DNA of 64,000 nt from Saccharopolyspora_C sp040643635 (lineage in GTDB: Bacteria > Actinomycetota > Actinomycetes > Mycobacteriales > Pseudonocardiaceae), in assembly GCF_040643635.1 (NCBI RefSeq), contig NZ_JBEYUS010000027.1, forward strand, positions 9,570 to 73,569, read 5' to 3'. Every line of letters begins with the position of its first letter. Positions within the stretch are counted from its first letter, which is position 1. Of the stretch, positions 16,384 to 25,111 are shown piece by piece. The notes beneath the pieces were generated by a model. The model was not told where the DNA came from, did not search any database, and saw nothing but the letters and a program-made list of their open reading frames with translations. The translations under genes were made by a program, and so were the position numbers.

Positions 16384-16584
16384 TCAGCGGCGCAGCAGCG
16401 CCCGCACCCGGCGGAACCGGCCGGACCGCCGGGCACGGCGGTCCGGTTCCGGGTCGTGCAGCAGGAACGCGTCCCGCAGCGAGAGGATTCCGCCGTCCTC
16501 CGACACCGCCGCGCAGCAGGAACCACCGTCGCAGCACGCCGGAACGGGTGGCGCACCGCGTTCCGCGCCGAGCCGAACACCCAT
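16384..16584 (-). CDS. 66-residue CC-motif microprotein coupled to GntP gene
   Basis: Starts at ATG 16584, 5 bp after the GntP stop, so translation is probably coupled. The N-terminal half has paired cysteines (ACCDGGSCCAAV, residues about 16-28); the C-terminal half is strongly basic (repeated RR). No signal peptide or membrane helix. The four clustered cysteines could bind a metal or an Fe-S cluster or be redox active. No family recognised. Confidence 0.6.
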   Translation of the reverse strand: MGVRLGAERGAPPVPACCDGGSCCAAVSEDGGILSLRDAFLLHDPEPDRRARRSGRFRRVRALLRR

Positions 16585-16589
16585 GTCGA

Positions 16590-17945
16590 TCACCCCACCA
16601 CCGCGCTCAGCAGCAGCACGCCGCCGAGGCTCAGCACCGACTGCACGGACAGCATCAGCGTCCAGCTGCGGAAGGTCTGCGCGACGCTGAGCTGGAAGTA
16701 CTCCTTGAACAACCAGAACCCGGAGTCGTTGACGTGCGAGAGCATCACGGCCCCGGACGCGGTGGCGAGCACCAGCAGTTCCGGCGACAGCTCGGGATAG
16801 GCGGCGACGAGCGGTGCGACGATCCCGGTGGCCGCCGCGGTGGCGACGGTCGCGGAGCCGAGGCAGACCCGCAGCAGCGCGGCGGTGAGCCAGGCCAGCA
16901 GCAGCGGCGGCACCGCCCAGTGCACGGCGTACTGGGTGATCAGCTTGTCGACCTCGGTGGCGGACAGCATCTCCTTGAGGCCGCCGCCCGCACCCAGGAT
17001 GAGGATGATCGCGCCGACCGGGCCGAGCCCCTTCGCCGCCATCTTCTGCAACTTCCCGAGCCCGAACCCGGATCGCACGCCGAGCGCGAAGAACGCGAAC
17101 ACGACGGCGACGAGCAGCGACAGCACCGGGGTGTCGCAGGCCTCGAACACGACGTGCGCCCAGCCGCCCGGCTCGACGACGGTGAGACCGAGGGTGCCGA
17201 TGAGCATCAGCCCGGCGGGCAGCAGCACGGTGATCAGCGCGAGCACCAGCGACACCGGCCGGCGCTGCTCGTCCGCGGCGGGGCCGGGGTCGGGCACCGG
17301 GGACTTGTCCAGGTCCGGCGGGGGCCCGAACCAGCGGGACAGCAGCGGCGTCAGCACCGGTCCGCACAGGATCATCACCGGGATCGCGATGATCAGCCCG
17401 TAGAGGATGGTGAGCCCGGTGCTGGCGTCGTAGGCGGCGACCGCGAGCGTCGGCGCCGGGTGCGGGGGCAGCAACCCGTGCGAGACGTAGAGCCCCGCGG
17501 CCATCGGCAGCCCGACGAACAGCAGGTGCGAGCCAGTGCGCTTGGCGACGGCGTACACCAGCGGCACCAGCATCACGAAGCTGACGTCGAACAGGTGCGG
17601 CATGCCGATGAGCAGCGCGGCGGTGGCGATGGCGGTGGGGATCCACTTGACCGGCCGGGCGCCGATGAACGCGGTGGCGATGCGGTCGGCGCCACCGGAG
17701 CCGAGCAGGATGCCGCCGAGGATGGTGCCGAGGCCGATGACGGGCCCGGTGTCGCTGAGCGCGTCGCCGAAGCCGGTCTGGAAGTGCTCGGCGGTCTCGC
17801 CGGGTGCGATGCCGTTGGCGAAGCCGAGGCCGAGCGCGGCGATCATGAGCGCGAGGAACGGGTGCAGCTTCATCTTGGTGATGAGCAGGATCAGCACCAC
17901 GATCGCGCCCGCCGCGAGCAGCAGCGGGGTCAGGTCGGTGCTCAT
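16590..17945 (-). CDS. GntP-family sugar-acid permease
   Basis: A 451-residue H+-coupled symporter with about 12 hydrophobic helices, matching GntP/gluconate permeases in length. Family stretches include GLGTILGGILLGSGGAD, LPPHPAPTLA and LSHVNDSGFWLFKEY. AGGAGACC precedes ATG 17945, and the start overlaps the stop of the SAF oxidoreductase gene (ATGA). The neighbouring otnK-otnC pair suggests that the substrate is a four-carbon or related aldonate. Confidence 0.9.
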   Translation of the reverse strand: MSTDLTPLLLAAGAIVVLILLITKMKLHPFLALMIAALGLGFANGIAPGETAEHFQTGFGDALSDTGPVIGLGTILGGILLGSGGADRIATAFIGARPVKWIPTAIATAALLIGMPHLFDVSFVMLVPLVYAVAKRTGSHLLFVGLPMAAGLYVSHGLLPPHPAPTLAVAAYDASTGLTILYGLIIAIPVMILCGPVLTPLLSRWFGPPPDLDKSPVPDPGPAADEQRRPVSLVLALITVLLPAGLMLIGTLGLTVVEPGGWAHVVFEACDTPVLSLLVAVVFAFFALGVRSGFGLGKLQKMAAKGLGPVGAIILILGAGGGLKEMLSATEVDKLITQYAVHWAVPPLLLAWLTAALLRVCLGSATVATAAATGIVAPLVAAYPELSPELLVLATASGAVMLSHVNDSGFWLFKEYFQLSVAQTFRSWTLMLSVQSVLSLGGVLLLSAVVG

Positions 17946-19318
17946 CTGGTCTCCTCGCCCTGCTGCCAGGCCTCGACGAGGGCGGCGTCCGGGTTCTCCA
18001 GGTCGGACAGGGTGATCAGGTCGCCGGCGCGAACGTCGCGGCGCAGCGCGGTGTGCGCGGCGAGGTACAGCGGCGCGACGTCGGCGGGGGCCTCGTCGCC
18101 GCGCAGCAGCACGGCCTGCACGCCGGTGACGTCGTGGTGGTGCCCGCCCATGTCGAGCACGGTGCCCGCGCCGATGTCCTGCTTCGCGCGCCCGGCGAGC
18201 ACGGCGTGCCTGCGGGGTTCGCGGGCGAGCGCGTCGCGGCCGCGGGCGACGAGGTCGAGCAGCGTCGCCGGGGTCTCCACGCCCATCAGGTGGAAGGGCA
18301 GGTAGAGCACGGCGTAGCGGCCGTCGCGACTGACGACGTGGCCCTTCTCGGCGAGCAGCCGCCAGGTCTCGGCGTCGTTGGTGCGCAGCACCACGAATTC
18401 GCCGCCGGCGAAGGAGGCCTCGCCGGGCAGCCGCAGCGCGCTGAACACGTCCACGGCGCCGGGTTCGCGCAGCACCCCGCCGTCCTCGCGCAGCGCGTAG
18501 ACGTCGGCGAGCTCGGCGATCCGCGCGACCGGGTAGTGCAGCCGTTCCACGTCGGGCCGGAATCCGGTGCCGTTGGCGACGACGGCCATCTCGCAGTAGT
18601 CGGCGGTGGCGCCGGTGGGCAGCGCCGCGACCGCGTCGGCGCGGGCGGCGAGGGTGGCGCGCACGTCGGTACCGAGGTCGAGCAGCGCGCCGAGCGCCGG
18701 GGCGTCGACGGTGCGGTCGAGCTGGGTGACGGTCCCGCGCTCCGGGTCGTAGACGAGGTCGTACTCGGTGGACTTGCCGATGGCGACGACGTCCATGCCG
18801 AGCAGCCGCGCCCGCTCCAGCAGCTTGAGCAGGTTGCCGGGCTGGTCGCCTTCGGCGGGCAGGTAGGCGACGTCGTTGGCGGCGGCGATCCGGGCCAGGT
18901 GCAGCCCGGCGACGGAGTCGACCTCCTTGCTGACCATCGCGACGTGCCTGCCGAGTTCGAGCGCGGTGCGCGCCATCGCGTAGCCGTGGGCGGGGCTGCC
19001 GGTGGCTTCGACGAGGACGTCCCAGCCGCCCGCGGCGATCAGCTCGTGGTCGGCGACGAGGGCGATGTCCCCGGCCGCGGTGGCGGCGGCGGTCTCCGCG
19101 GCGTCGGTGCAGGTGCGCAGGCGTGCCTCGGGGTAGCCGAGTTCGACGCACAGCGCGCGCAGCCGCGGGACGTCGACGTCGCAGAGCACGGCGGGTTCGA
19201 GCGCGGGGATCAGCCTGGTCTGCGCCAGCAGGGTGCGGGCGAAACCGCCCGCCGCGCCGGAGAGCGCGTACCCGACGGGCCGGTCGCCGGCGCCCGGTGG
19301 GCGGGGCTGCTCGTTCAT
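17942..19318 (-). CDS. homoserine-dehydrogenase-like oxidoreductase with SAF domain
   Basis: A 458-residue NAD(P)-dependent oxidoreductase. The Rossmann part begins VGYALSGAAGGFAR (about residue 14), has VEATGSPAHG and VSKEVDSVAG motifs, and is followed by a long central domain. The C-terminus (about 385-450) is an SAF domain (GAGTVLDMGGHHHD ... LRRDVRAGDLITLSD). AGGAG precedes ATG 19318. Classical tetronate pathways start with LtnD or DenD dehydrogenases; neither is here, so this protein is the likely entry enzyme producing the oxo-acid for OtnK. That role is inference. Confidence 0.78.
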   Translation of the reverse strand: MNEQPRPPGAGDRPVGYALSGAAGGFARTLLAQTRLIPALEPAVLCDVDVPRLRALCVELGYPEARLRTCTDAAETAAATAAGDIALVADHELIAAGGWDVLVEATGSPAHGYAMARTALELGRHVAMVSKEVDSVAGLHLARIAAANDVAYLPAEGDQPGNLLKLLERARLLGMDVVAIGKSTEYDLVYDPERGTVTQLDRTVDAPALGALLDLGTDVRATLAARADAVAALPTGATADYCEMAVVANGTGFRPDVERLHYPVARIAELADVYALREDGGVLREPGAVDVFSALRLPGEASFAGGEFVVLRTNDAETWRLLAEKGHVVSRDGRYAVLYLPFHLMGVETPATLLDLVARGRDALAREPRRHAVLAGRAKQDIGAGTVLDMGGHHHDVTGVQAVLLRGDEAPADVAPLYLAAHTALRRDVRAGDLITLSDLENPDAALVEAWQQGEETR

Positions 19319-19403
19319 GAGTCTCCTCGTTGAGTCTCGCGTCGCGATAGCTCCGGGGGCCGTGCGGCGCGACGGCCGATCAGGTGGGATCGGCAGCACA
19401 CTG

Positions 19404-19461
19404 TTTCACAGAAGATATTCACTGATTCACACAAGAGTCAAGCGTGCTAACATATTTTCAC
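19404..19461. promoter_or_regulatory. repeated TTCAC elements, probable DeoR operator
   Basis: TTCAC occurs four times (19405-19409, 19418-19422, 19426-19430, 19457-19461), mostly as TTTCAC or ATTCAC, in an AT-rich patch of the divergent promoter between the SAF oxidoreductase and otnK. DeoR-family repressors bind repeated short half sites, so this fits the locus's own DeoR protein. Confidence 0.5.
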
Positions 19462-19566
19462 GGCCGCGTTGCGGTTCGTCCGCGACCCCCGATCCGGGCG
19501 AACCCCCCGGCCACGCCTTCGAACCCCCGTCCGCGCGCACCGCGGACCACCCGCCAGGGAGGACGC

Positions 19567-20823
19567 ATGCCGCTGCTCGGCGCGATCGCCGACGACTTCA
19601 CCGGGGCGACCGACCTCGCGACGATGCTCGTCTCCCGCGGCTTCCGCACCGCCGTGGTGATCGGCACCGCGGCGCCCGCGGAACCGCTCGCCGAGCTGGA
19701 CGCGGTGGTGGTGGCGCTGAAGTCCCGCACCGCGCCGGTGGACGAGGCCGTGCGGGACTCGCTGGCCGCGCTGCGCTCGCTGCGCGCGGCGGGCTGCGAG
19801 CGGATCTACCTCAAGTACTGCTCCACGTTCGACTCCACGCCCGAGGGCAACATCGGGCCGGTGGTGGACGCGGTGCTCGACGAGCTCGGCGCGCCCGGCG
19901 CGGTGGTGGTGCCGTCGTTCCCGGCGACCGGCCGCACCGTGCACCGCGGGCACCTGTTCGTCGGCGACCAGCCGCTGGCGGAGAGCCCGATGCGGGACCA
20001 CCCGCTGACCCCGATGCGGGACTCGAACCTGCTGCGGCTGCTGGCCCCGCAGACTCGCAGGCCGGTGCAGCTGGTCGGGCACGACGTGGTGCGTGCCGGA
20101 GCCGACGCGGTCCGCGCGCGGCTGGCCGAGTTCGGCGCGGACCTGGTGGTGGTCGACGCCGCCACCGACGAGGACCTCGCGGTGATCGCGGCGGCCACCG
20201 CGGACGCGCCGGTGCTCACCGGCGGCGCGGGCCTCGCGCTCGGGCTCACCGGTCCGCACCCGGGGCGGGCCCGCGCGGGATCGGCCGGGGCGGGCCCGGC
20301 GGTGGTGCTGGCGGGCAGCGCATCGGCCGCGACCCGGTCCCAGGTCACGCACGCGAAAACCCGGCTGCCGCACCGGAAGCTGGACCTCGCGGCGCTGCGC
20401 GCGGACTTCGACGGCACCACCGCCGAGCTCGTCGAGTTCGTCCGCTCCTGCTGGGCCGGTGATCCCGCGCTGCCGCCGCTGCTCTACGCGGTCGGCGTCG
20501 GCGACGAGGTCGAACCGGCGCGGGAGGACGACGCCGAACCCGCCGGGTCGCTGCTGGAGCGGGCGCTGGCGCGCTGCGCCGCCGAGCTCGTCGCGCAGGG
20601 CGCGCGGCGGCTGCTCGTCGCGGGCGGTGAGACCTCCGGCGCGGTGGTGCTCGCGCTCGGCGCCACCACCCTGCACGTGGGAGCGCAGATCGCGCCGGGA
20701 GTTCCCTGGTGCCGCACCGAATCCGATGTGGACGGTGAGCGTCGACCGGTGGACGTCGCGTTGAAATCGGGCAACTTCGGCGGGATCGACATCTTCACCA
20801 CCGCATGGGACGTGCTGTCATGA
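19567..20823 (+). CDS. otnK: four-carbon acid sugar kinase (OtnK, DUF1537 family)
   Basis: A 418-residue kinase expected to phosphorylate a 2-oxo- or 3-oxo-tetronate at C4. The N-terminal substrate domain opens with ADDFTGATDLA (residues 8-18) and has YLKYCSTFDSTPEGNIGPV near 80-98; the C-terminal nucleotide domain has VAGGETSGAV and DVALKSGNFGG. GGGAGGACGC precedes ATG 19567. The stop overlaps the otnC start (ATGA). Related DUF1537 kinases act on other oxo-acids, so the exact substrate is open. Confidence 0.88.
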   Translation: MPLLGAIADDFTGATDLATMLVSRGFRTAVVIGTAAPAEPLAELDAVVVALKSRTAPVDEAVRDSLAALRSLRAAGCERIYLKYCSTFDSTPEGNIGPVVDAVLDELGAPGAVVVPSFPATGRTVHRGHLFVGDQPLAESPMRDHPLTPMRDSNLLRLLAPQTRRPVQLVGHDVVRAGADAVRARLAEFGADLVVVDAATDEDLAVIAAATADAPVLTGGAGLALGLTGPHPGRARAGSAGAGPAVVLAGSASAATRSQVTHAKTRLPHRKLDLAALRADFDGTTAELVEFVRSCWAGDPALPPLLYAVGVGDEVEPAREDDAEPAGSLLERALARCAAELVAQGARRLLVAGGETSGAVVLALGATTLHVGAQIAPGVPWCRTESDVDGERRPVDVALKSGNFGGIDIFTTAWDVLS

Positions 20824-21458
20824 ACGAGGCCCGCACCGAACTGGCCGCCGCGGGCGCGAAGCTCGCCGCGCTGGGCCTGAGCCCCGGTTCCTCCGGCAAC
20901 CTGAGCATCCGGGAGGGCGACCGGATGCTGATCACGCCGACCGGCGCGGACCTCGGCGACCTCGACCCGGCGGCGCTCGCCGAGCTGTCCCTCGACGGCG
21001 AGCACCTCGGCGGGCCGCGGCCGTCGAAGGAATTCCCGCTGCACGGCGCCTTCTACCGCCGCGACCCGGCCACCACCGCGGTGGTGCACCTGCACTCCCG
21101 GCACGCGTCCGCGGTGTCCTGCCTGCAGCCGTGGTCCGAGCGCAGCGCGATCCCGCCGCTGACCCCGTACTTCGTGATGCGCGTCGGCCAGGCCCCGCTC
21201 GTCCCGTACGCCGCGCCGGGCGATCCGGCTCAGGCCGGTGCGCTGGCGGCGCTGGACTTCGAGTTCCGGGCCGCGCTGCTGCAGAACCACGGCCCGATCA
21301 CCGCGGGCACCTCGCTGGCGGCGGCGGTGGACGCGGCGGTGGAGATCGAGGAGGTCGCGGCCCTGCTGCTCGGCCTCGGCCAGCACCACCCGCGCCTGCT
21401 CGAACCCACCGAGATCCACGAACTCACCGCGAAGTACGGCACCCCGTGGGACGTCTGA
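20820..21458 (+). CDS. otnC: 3-oxo-tetronate 4-phosphate decarboxylase (OtnC, class II aldolase family)
   Basis: A 212-residue class II aldolase/adducin fold enzyme. SGNLSIR (25-31), the acidic residue Glu71 in SKEFPLH and the metal ligands in VHLHSRH (89-95) are in place; QNHGPITAG lies near 157. It would decarboxylate the phosphorylated oxo-acid to a triose phosphate. It is coupled to otnK by a 4-bp overlap. Codons about 62-95 and the last five codons recur, about 91% identical, in the fossil at 35.2-35.4 kb. Confidence 0.88.
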   Translation: MNEARTELAAAGAKLAALGLSPGSSGNLSIREGDRMLITPTGADLGDLDPAALAELSLDGEHLGGPRPSKEFPLHGAFYRRDPATTAVVHLHSRHASAVSCLQPWSERSAIPPLTPYFVMRVGQAPLVPYAAPGDPAQAGALAALDFEFRAALLQNHGPITAGTSLAAAVDAAVEIEEVAALLLGLGQHHPRLLEPTEIHELTAKYGTPWDV

Positions 21459-21729
21459 CCGAGCACGCAACGACTTCGCACGATCACGCAGCGAATTCGG
21501 TCCGGGGTGCCCGGAACGCCCCGGATCGGACCACGAAGAGGATCACCGGAACCGAACCCGGCCCGTGGTACTCTTCCGCGCAAGTCGGCCGCACACCTCC
21601 GAAAACGGGTGCGCGGACCCCCGGACCCCGCCGAAACGCACTCGCGGTGGACCGGAATGCGGGCGAACCGGATCGGACCGGTCGGCCACGACGGAGCGTG
21701 ACGGCCGGCGGTCCCGCCGTGGAGGTGCG

Positions 21730-22188
21730 ATGAACCCGGAACCCGGCTCGATGGAGCAGTCGCCGCGGACGCTCGCCGACAAACTCGTGTACCTGATCGA
21801 CGTGTACGCCCAGCAGAACGCCGCTCCCGGGCAGCAGGCGCAGTGGCCGACCTTCGAACGCCTCGCAGCGGAGATCAGCACGAGCACCGGGAAATCCATC
21901 TCGCACGGCTACCTGCACCAGCTCTGCCGCGGCCAGCGGGACAACCCGACCCTGCACCACCTCCAGGCGCTCGCCGAGTTCTTCCGGGTTCCCGTCGCCT
22001 TCTTCACCGACAACGAGGCGACCCGGGAGATCGTGGCGCAGTACGAACTGGTCCTGGCCATGCGCAACAGCCGCATCCGGGAGATCTGCACCTACGCCCC
22101 GCTGCTCGACTGGGAAGGACTGGATGCGGTCACCGCGCTGGTGAAGGACCTGGCGGGCGGGGCGAAGCGGCCGGAGACCGGGAGCTGA
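21730..22188 (+). CDS. XRE-type helix-turn-helix regulator
   Basis: A 152-residue DNA-binding protein. The HTH spans about residues 38-80 (ISHGYLHQLCRGQRDNPTLH then LQALAEFFRVP), followed by a short C-terminal region. GGAGG precedes ATG 21730. In many actinomycetes this type of regulator is encoded beside an ImmA-like protease and a MAB_1171c-type membrane protein; here those two genes lie 12 kb away on the other side of the cyclitol operon. It converges on the F420-type oxidoreductase with a 12-bp gap. The 271 bp upstream contain nothing recognisable. Confidence 0.8.
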   Translation: MNPEPGSMEQSPRTLADKLVYLIDVYAQQNAAPGQQAQWPTFERLAAEISTSTGKSISHGYLHQLCRGQRDNPTLHHLQALAEFFRVPVAFFTDNEATREIVAQYELVLAMRNSRIREICTYAPLLDWEGLDAVTALVKDLAGGAKRPETGS

Positions 22189-22200
22189 CCGCTCCGGTGC

Positions 22201-23010
22201 TCATCCGGCGGCGGCGATGAACCGCGCCATCCGGTCGCGCACCCCGTCGTCGGAACCCAGCCACACCGCGACCGAATCGGCCCCGGCCGCGGCATAGGCG
22301 TGCAGGTCGTCCACGACGGCCGCCAGCTCCGCGCCGCCGCCGAGCCAGGACGTCCGCACCGAGACCTGGATCGGCCGCGCCGCGTTCGCCCGCAACCACG
22401 TGACGCGCGCGGCGAACTCGGCGGGCTCCGGGGCGATGGGCTGCCACCCGTCGCCCGAGCGGGCCGCGCGGCGCAGCGCCCGCTCCCCCGAACCACCCAC
22501 CACGATCGGCACCGGTGTGCCGGGCTTCGGTTCGAAAACCCCGGCGTCGTAGTGGAAGTGCGTGCCGTGGAACGGGCCGGACCCGCCGAGCAGATGCCGG
22601 ATCAGGTCGATGGCCTCGTCGGCGCGCGCCCCGCGGTCGGCGAAATCGGCGCCCACCGCGGCGAATTCCGCCCGGTCCCAGCCGATGCCGACGCCGAGGG
22701 TGAAGCGGCCGCCGGAGATCCGCTCCAGTGTGGCGGCCTGCTTGGCGACGGCGAACGGGCTGCGCATCGGCAGCACCAGCACCGAGGTGCCCAACCGGAT
22801 CGTCCGGGTGCGCACCGCGATGGCGGCCAGCGCGACCAGCGGATCGTAGATCCCGCCGTAGCTGCCGGGTGCGTAACGGGACGGCGGCAGCAGGTGGTCC
22901 GGCAACCACACCGCCCCGTATCCGAGCCGCTCGGCCGCCACCGCGAGATCGCCGAGCTCCGTGAACGGCAGCTCCGGCGATTCCGCGGGCAGCACCAGTT
23001 GCAGGTCCAC
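22201..23010 (-). CDS. LLM-class F420-dependent oxidoreductase
   Basis: A 269-residue luciferase-like TIM-barrel flavin/F420 enzyme. Conserved pieces are GYGAVWLPDHLLPP near residue 30, LGTSVLVLPMRSPF near 75 and GGRFTLGVGIGWDRAEF near 100. The GTG start at 23010 follows GGAGGTGACGG. It lies 53 bp after the MFS gene on the same strand and is the probable last gene of the cyclitol operon, where it could perform a ring oxidation or reduction. Membership is inferred from spacing only. Confidence 0.85.
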   Translation of the reverse strand: MDLQLVLPAESPELPFTELGDLAVAAERLGYGAVWLPDHLLPPSRYAPGSYGGIYDPLVALAAIAVRTRTIRLGTSVLVLPMRSPFAVAKQAATLERISGGRFTLGVGIGWDRAEFAAVGADFADRGARADEAIDLIRHLLGGSGPFHGTHFHYDAGVFEPKPGTPVPIVVGGSGERALRRAARSGDGWQPIAPEPAEFAARVTWLRANAARPIQVSVRTSWLGGGAELAAVVDDLHAYAAAGADSVAVWLGSDDGVRDRMARFIAAAG

Positions 23011-23063
23011 CCGTCACCTCCTCCGCTCGGGTGCGGCCGGGGTCCGCCGACCCCGGCCGCCGG

Positions 23064-24260
23064 TCACACCGCGGATTCCACCGCGACCCGGTCACCGCCG
23101 CTCGATGACCGGTTCCGCCACCAGTGCGAGGTGGCGGCCAGCAGCAGCGCGAGCCCGCACACCACGGCCGAGGTCAGCGGCACCGCCCCGGTCCCCCAGC
23201 CGAGGTCGAGCACCTGCCCGCCGAGCCAGGCGCCGAATCCGTTGCCCAGGTTGAACGCGGACACGTTCACCGACAACGCGAGGGTCGGAGCGGCGATCGC
23301 GATGCGCTGGATGTGCGCCTGCAGGCTCGGGATGATGGAGAAGCCCGAAGCGCCGAACAGGAACAGCGCCGCCACCGCCAACGCCGGGACCGGACCGCAG
23401 AGCCAGAACACCAGGCACACCGCGGTGAGCACGGCCAGCACGGCGAGCACCGCCCGGCCCACGTCTCCGTCGGCGAGCCTGCCACCGGCGAAGTTCCCGA
23501 CCACCGAGCCGACACCGAACACCACCAGCAGCACCGAGATCGACGCGGGCGCGAACCCGCTGACCTCCTGCAGGATCGGCACCAGGTAGGTGGAAGTGGT
23601 GAACACCGCGCCTTGGGCGAGCACCGTGACCACCACGGCCACCGCCAGCACCGGACTGCGCAGTGCCGCGACCTCCTGCCGCAGCCGTTCACGCCCGGTG
23701 GCCGCCTGCTGCTGCGCGGGCGGCCGCATGAACAGCGCGATCAGCACGATGGTCAGCCCCGCCACCAGCGCGATGGCGACGAAGGTGAACCGCCAGCCGA
23801 ACCGCTGCCCGACGAACGTGCCCAGCGGGGAGCCGAGCGCGTTCGCCAGGTTGAACCCGAGCGCGATCTTGGCCATCGCCGAACCCTGCTTGTCCGGCGC
23901 GGAGATGGCAGCGGCCAGTGAGAACGCGACCGCGACGAAGGTTCCGTGGCTCATCGCGGTGAACACCCGCGCCGCCATCAGCACCCCGTAGTCCGGCGCG
24001 ACCACCGCGGCGGCGTTGCCCGCGGTGAACACGGCCATCAGCACGAGCACCAGCGCCTTGCGCGGGACCTTCGTGGTCAGCAGTGTCACCGCGGGCCCGA
24101 TCACCGTCACGCCGAGGGCGTATCCGGTGACCAGCAGACCCGCCGAGGGCACGCTGACCGCCAGGTCTGCCGCCACGTTCGGCAGCAGTCCGGAGATCGC
24201 GACCTCGGCGGTGCCGACGCAGAACACGCCGAGCATGAGTGCGAACACGGGAATGGGCAT
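23064..24260 (-). CDS. MFS transporter, DHA1/AraJ-like efflux protein
   Basis: A 398-residue 12-helix permease. The first helix contains VFCVGTAEVAISGLLP and loop 2-3 resembles the sugar-efflux/drug:H+ antiporter motif A region (VPRKALVLV). It follows the alpha/beta hydrolase by 30 bp. Inside a biosynthetic operon it most likely exports the product or an intermediate, giving self-protection. Confidence 0.88.
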   Translation of the reverse strand: MPIPVFALMLGVFCVGTAEVAISGLLPNVAADLAVSVPSAGLLVTGYALGVTVIGPAVTLLTTKVPRKALVLVLMAVFTAGNAAAVVAPDYGVLMAARVFTAMSHGTFVAVAFSLAAAISAPDKQGSAMAKIALGFNLANALGSPLGTFVGQRFGWRFTFVAIALVAGLTIVLIALFMRPPAQQQAATGRERLRQEVAALRSPVLAVAVVVTVLAQGAVFTTSTYLVPILQEVSGFAPASISVLLVVFGVGSVVGNFAGGRLADGDVGRAVLAVLAVLTAVCLVFWLCGPVPALAVAALFLFGASGFSIIPSLQAHIQRIAIAAPTLALSVNVSAFNLGNGFGAWLGGQVLDLGWGTGAVPLTSAVVCGLALLLAATSHWWRNRSSSGGDRVAVESAV

Positions 24261-24290
24261 GGGCGAACCTCGCGGAGCGGTGGTCGTCGG

Positions 24291-25076
24291 TCAGTTCTCG
24301 GGGTGCAGGAATCCGCGGACCAGGTCGACCAGCTCGTCCGGCCGTTCCATGACGACCAGGTGCCCGCTGTCGATCTCGGCGTAGGTGCTGCCTTCGATGG
24401 ACTCGTGCAGTTCCCGGGAGTGCCCGACGGGCACCAGCTGGTCGTGGGTGCAGCCGATGACCAGCGTGGGCGCCTGGATCTTCGGGGTGAGGTCGCTGAT
24501 GTCCACGGCGAGCCCCAGGTCGATCTGCCGGTTGGTGCCGTCCGAGCACTTGGTGCCCGCGACGAACTCGGCCAGCGCCTCCACGCCCATCCGGCTGACG
24601 AAGCCCGGGGTGAACAGCAGCAGCGTGATCAGCCGCGCGTAGGAGGACTCGTCGAGTTCCGCCAGGTCACGCCACAGCTTGAAGGTGAGCTGGTGGCGCG
24701 GATCGGTCGAGTCCTGCCAGCCGGCGATGAGCACCAGCCGGTGCACCAGTTCGGGGTGCTTGGCGGCCACTCCCGCTGCGACGACGGCGCCCAGCGAGAA
24801 CCCGCCGAGGTCCACCGGCTCGCCACCGTTGTCCCGGATGACGGCGGCGACCTGCTCGATCAACGCGTCGAGGGTGATCGCACCACCGTCGTCCTCGGTG
24901 CCGCCGCTGCCCGCGTAGTCCGGGGTGATCACGGTGTGCCGATCGGTGAACCGGTCCACCAGGTGGCCGAAGTTGGCGACCGAATCGGCTCCGGTCCCGT
25001 GCACCAGGACGAGTCCTGGCCCCGCGCCGTGCGTCGTGTAATGCACCACCGCGCCGGGGATCGAAACTGTACTCAC
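24291..25076 (-). CDS. alpha/beta hydrolase of the cyclitol operon
   Basis: A 261-residue hydrolase. The oxyanion strand is VLVHGTGAD (about residue 22), the nucleophile elbow is GGFSLGAVVA (Ser about 90), the acid candidate is in GCTHDQLVP and the histidine in DSGHLVV. GTG 25076 is preceded by AAAGGAGAAG. In this operon it might remove an acyl group or act as a thioesterase-like release enzyme; both are guesses. Confidence 0.82.
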   Translation of the reverse strand: MSTVSIPGAVVHYTTHGAGPGLVLVHGTGADSVANFGHLVDRFTDRHTVITPDYAGSGGTEDDGGAITLDALIEQVAAVIRDNGGEPVDLGGFSLGAVVAAGVAAKHPELVHRLVLIAGWQDSTDPRHQLTFKLWRDLAELDESSYARLITLLLFTPGFVSRMGVEALAEFVAGTKCSDGTNRQIDLGLAVDISDLTPKIQAPTLVIGCTHDQLVPVGHSRELHESIEGSTYAEIDSGHLVVMERPDELVDLVRGFLHPEN

Positions 25077-25111
25077 GATGAGTTCACTTCTCCTTTCTCG
25101 TCCGGTCACCG

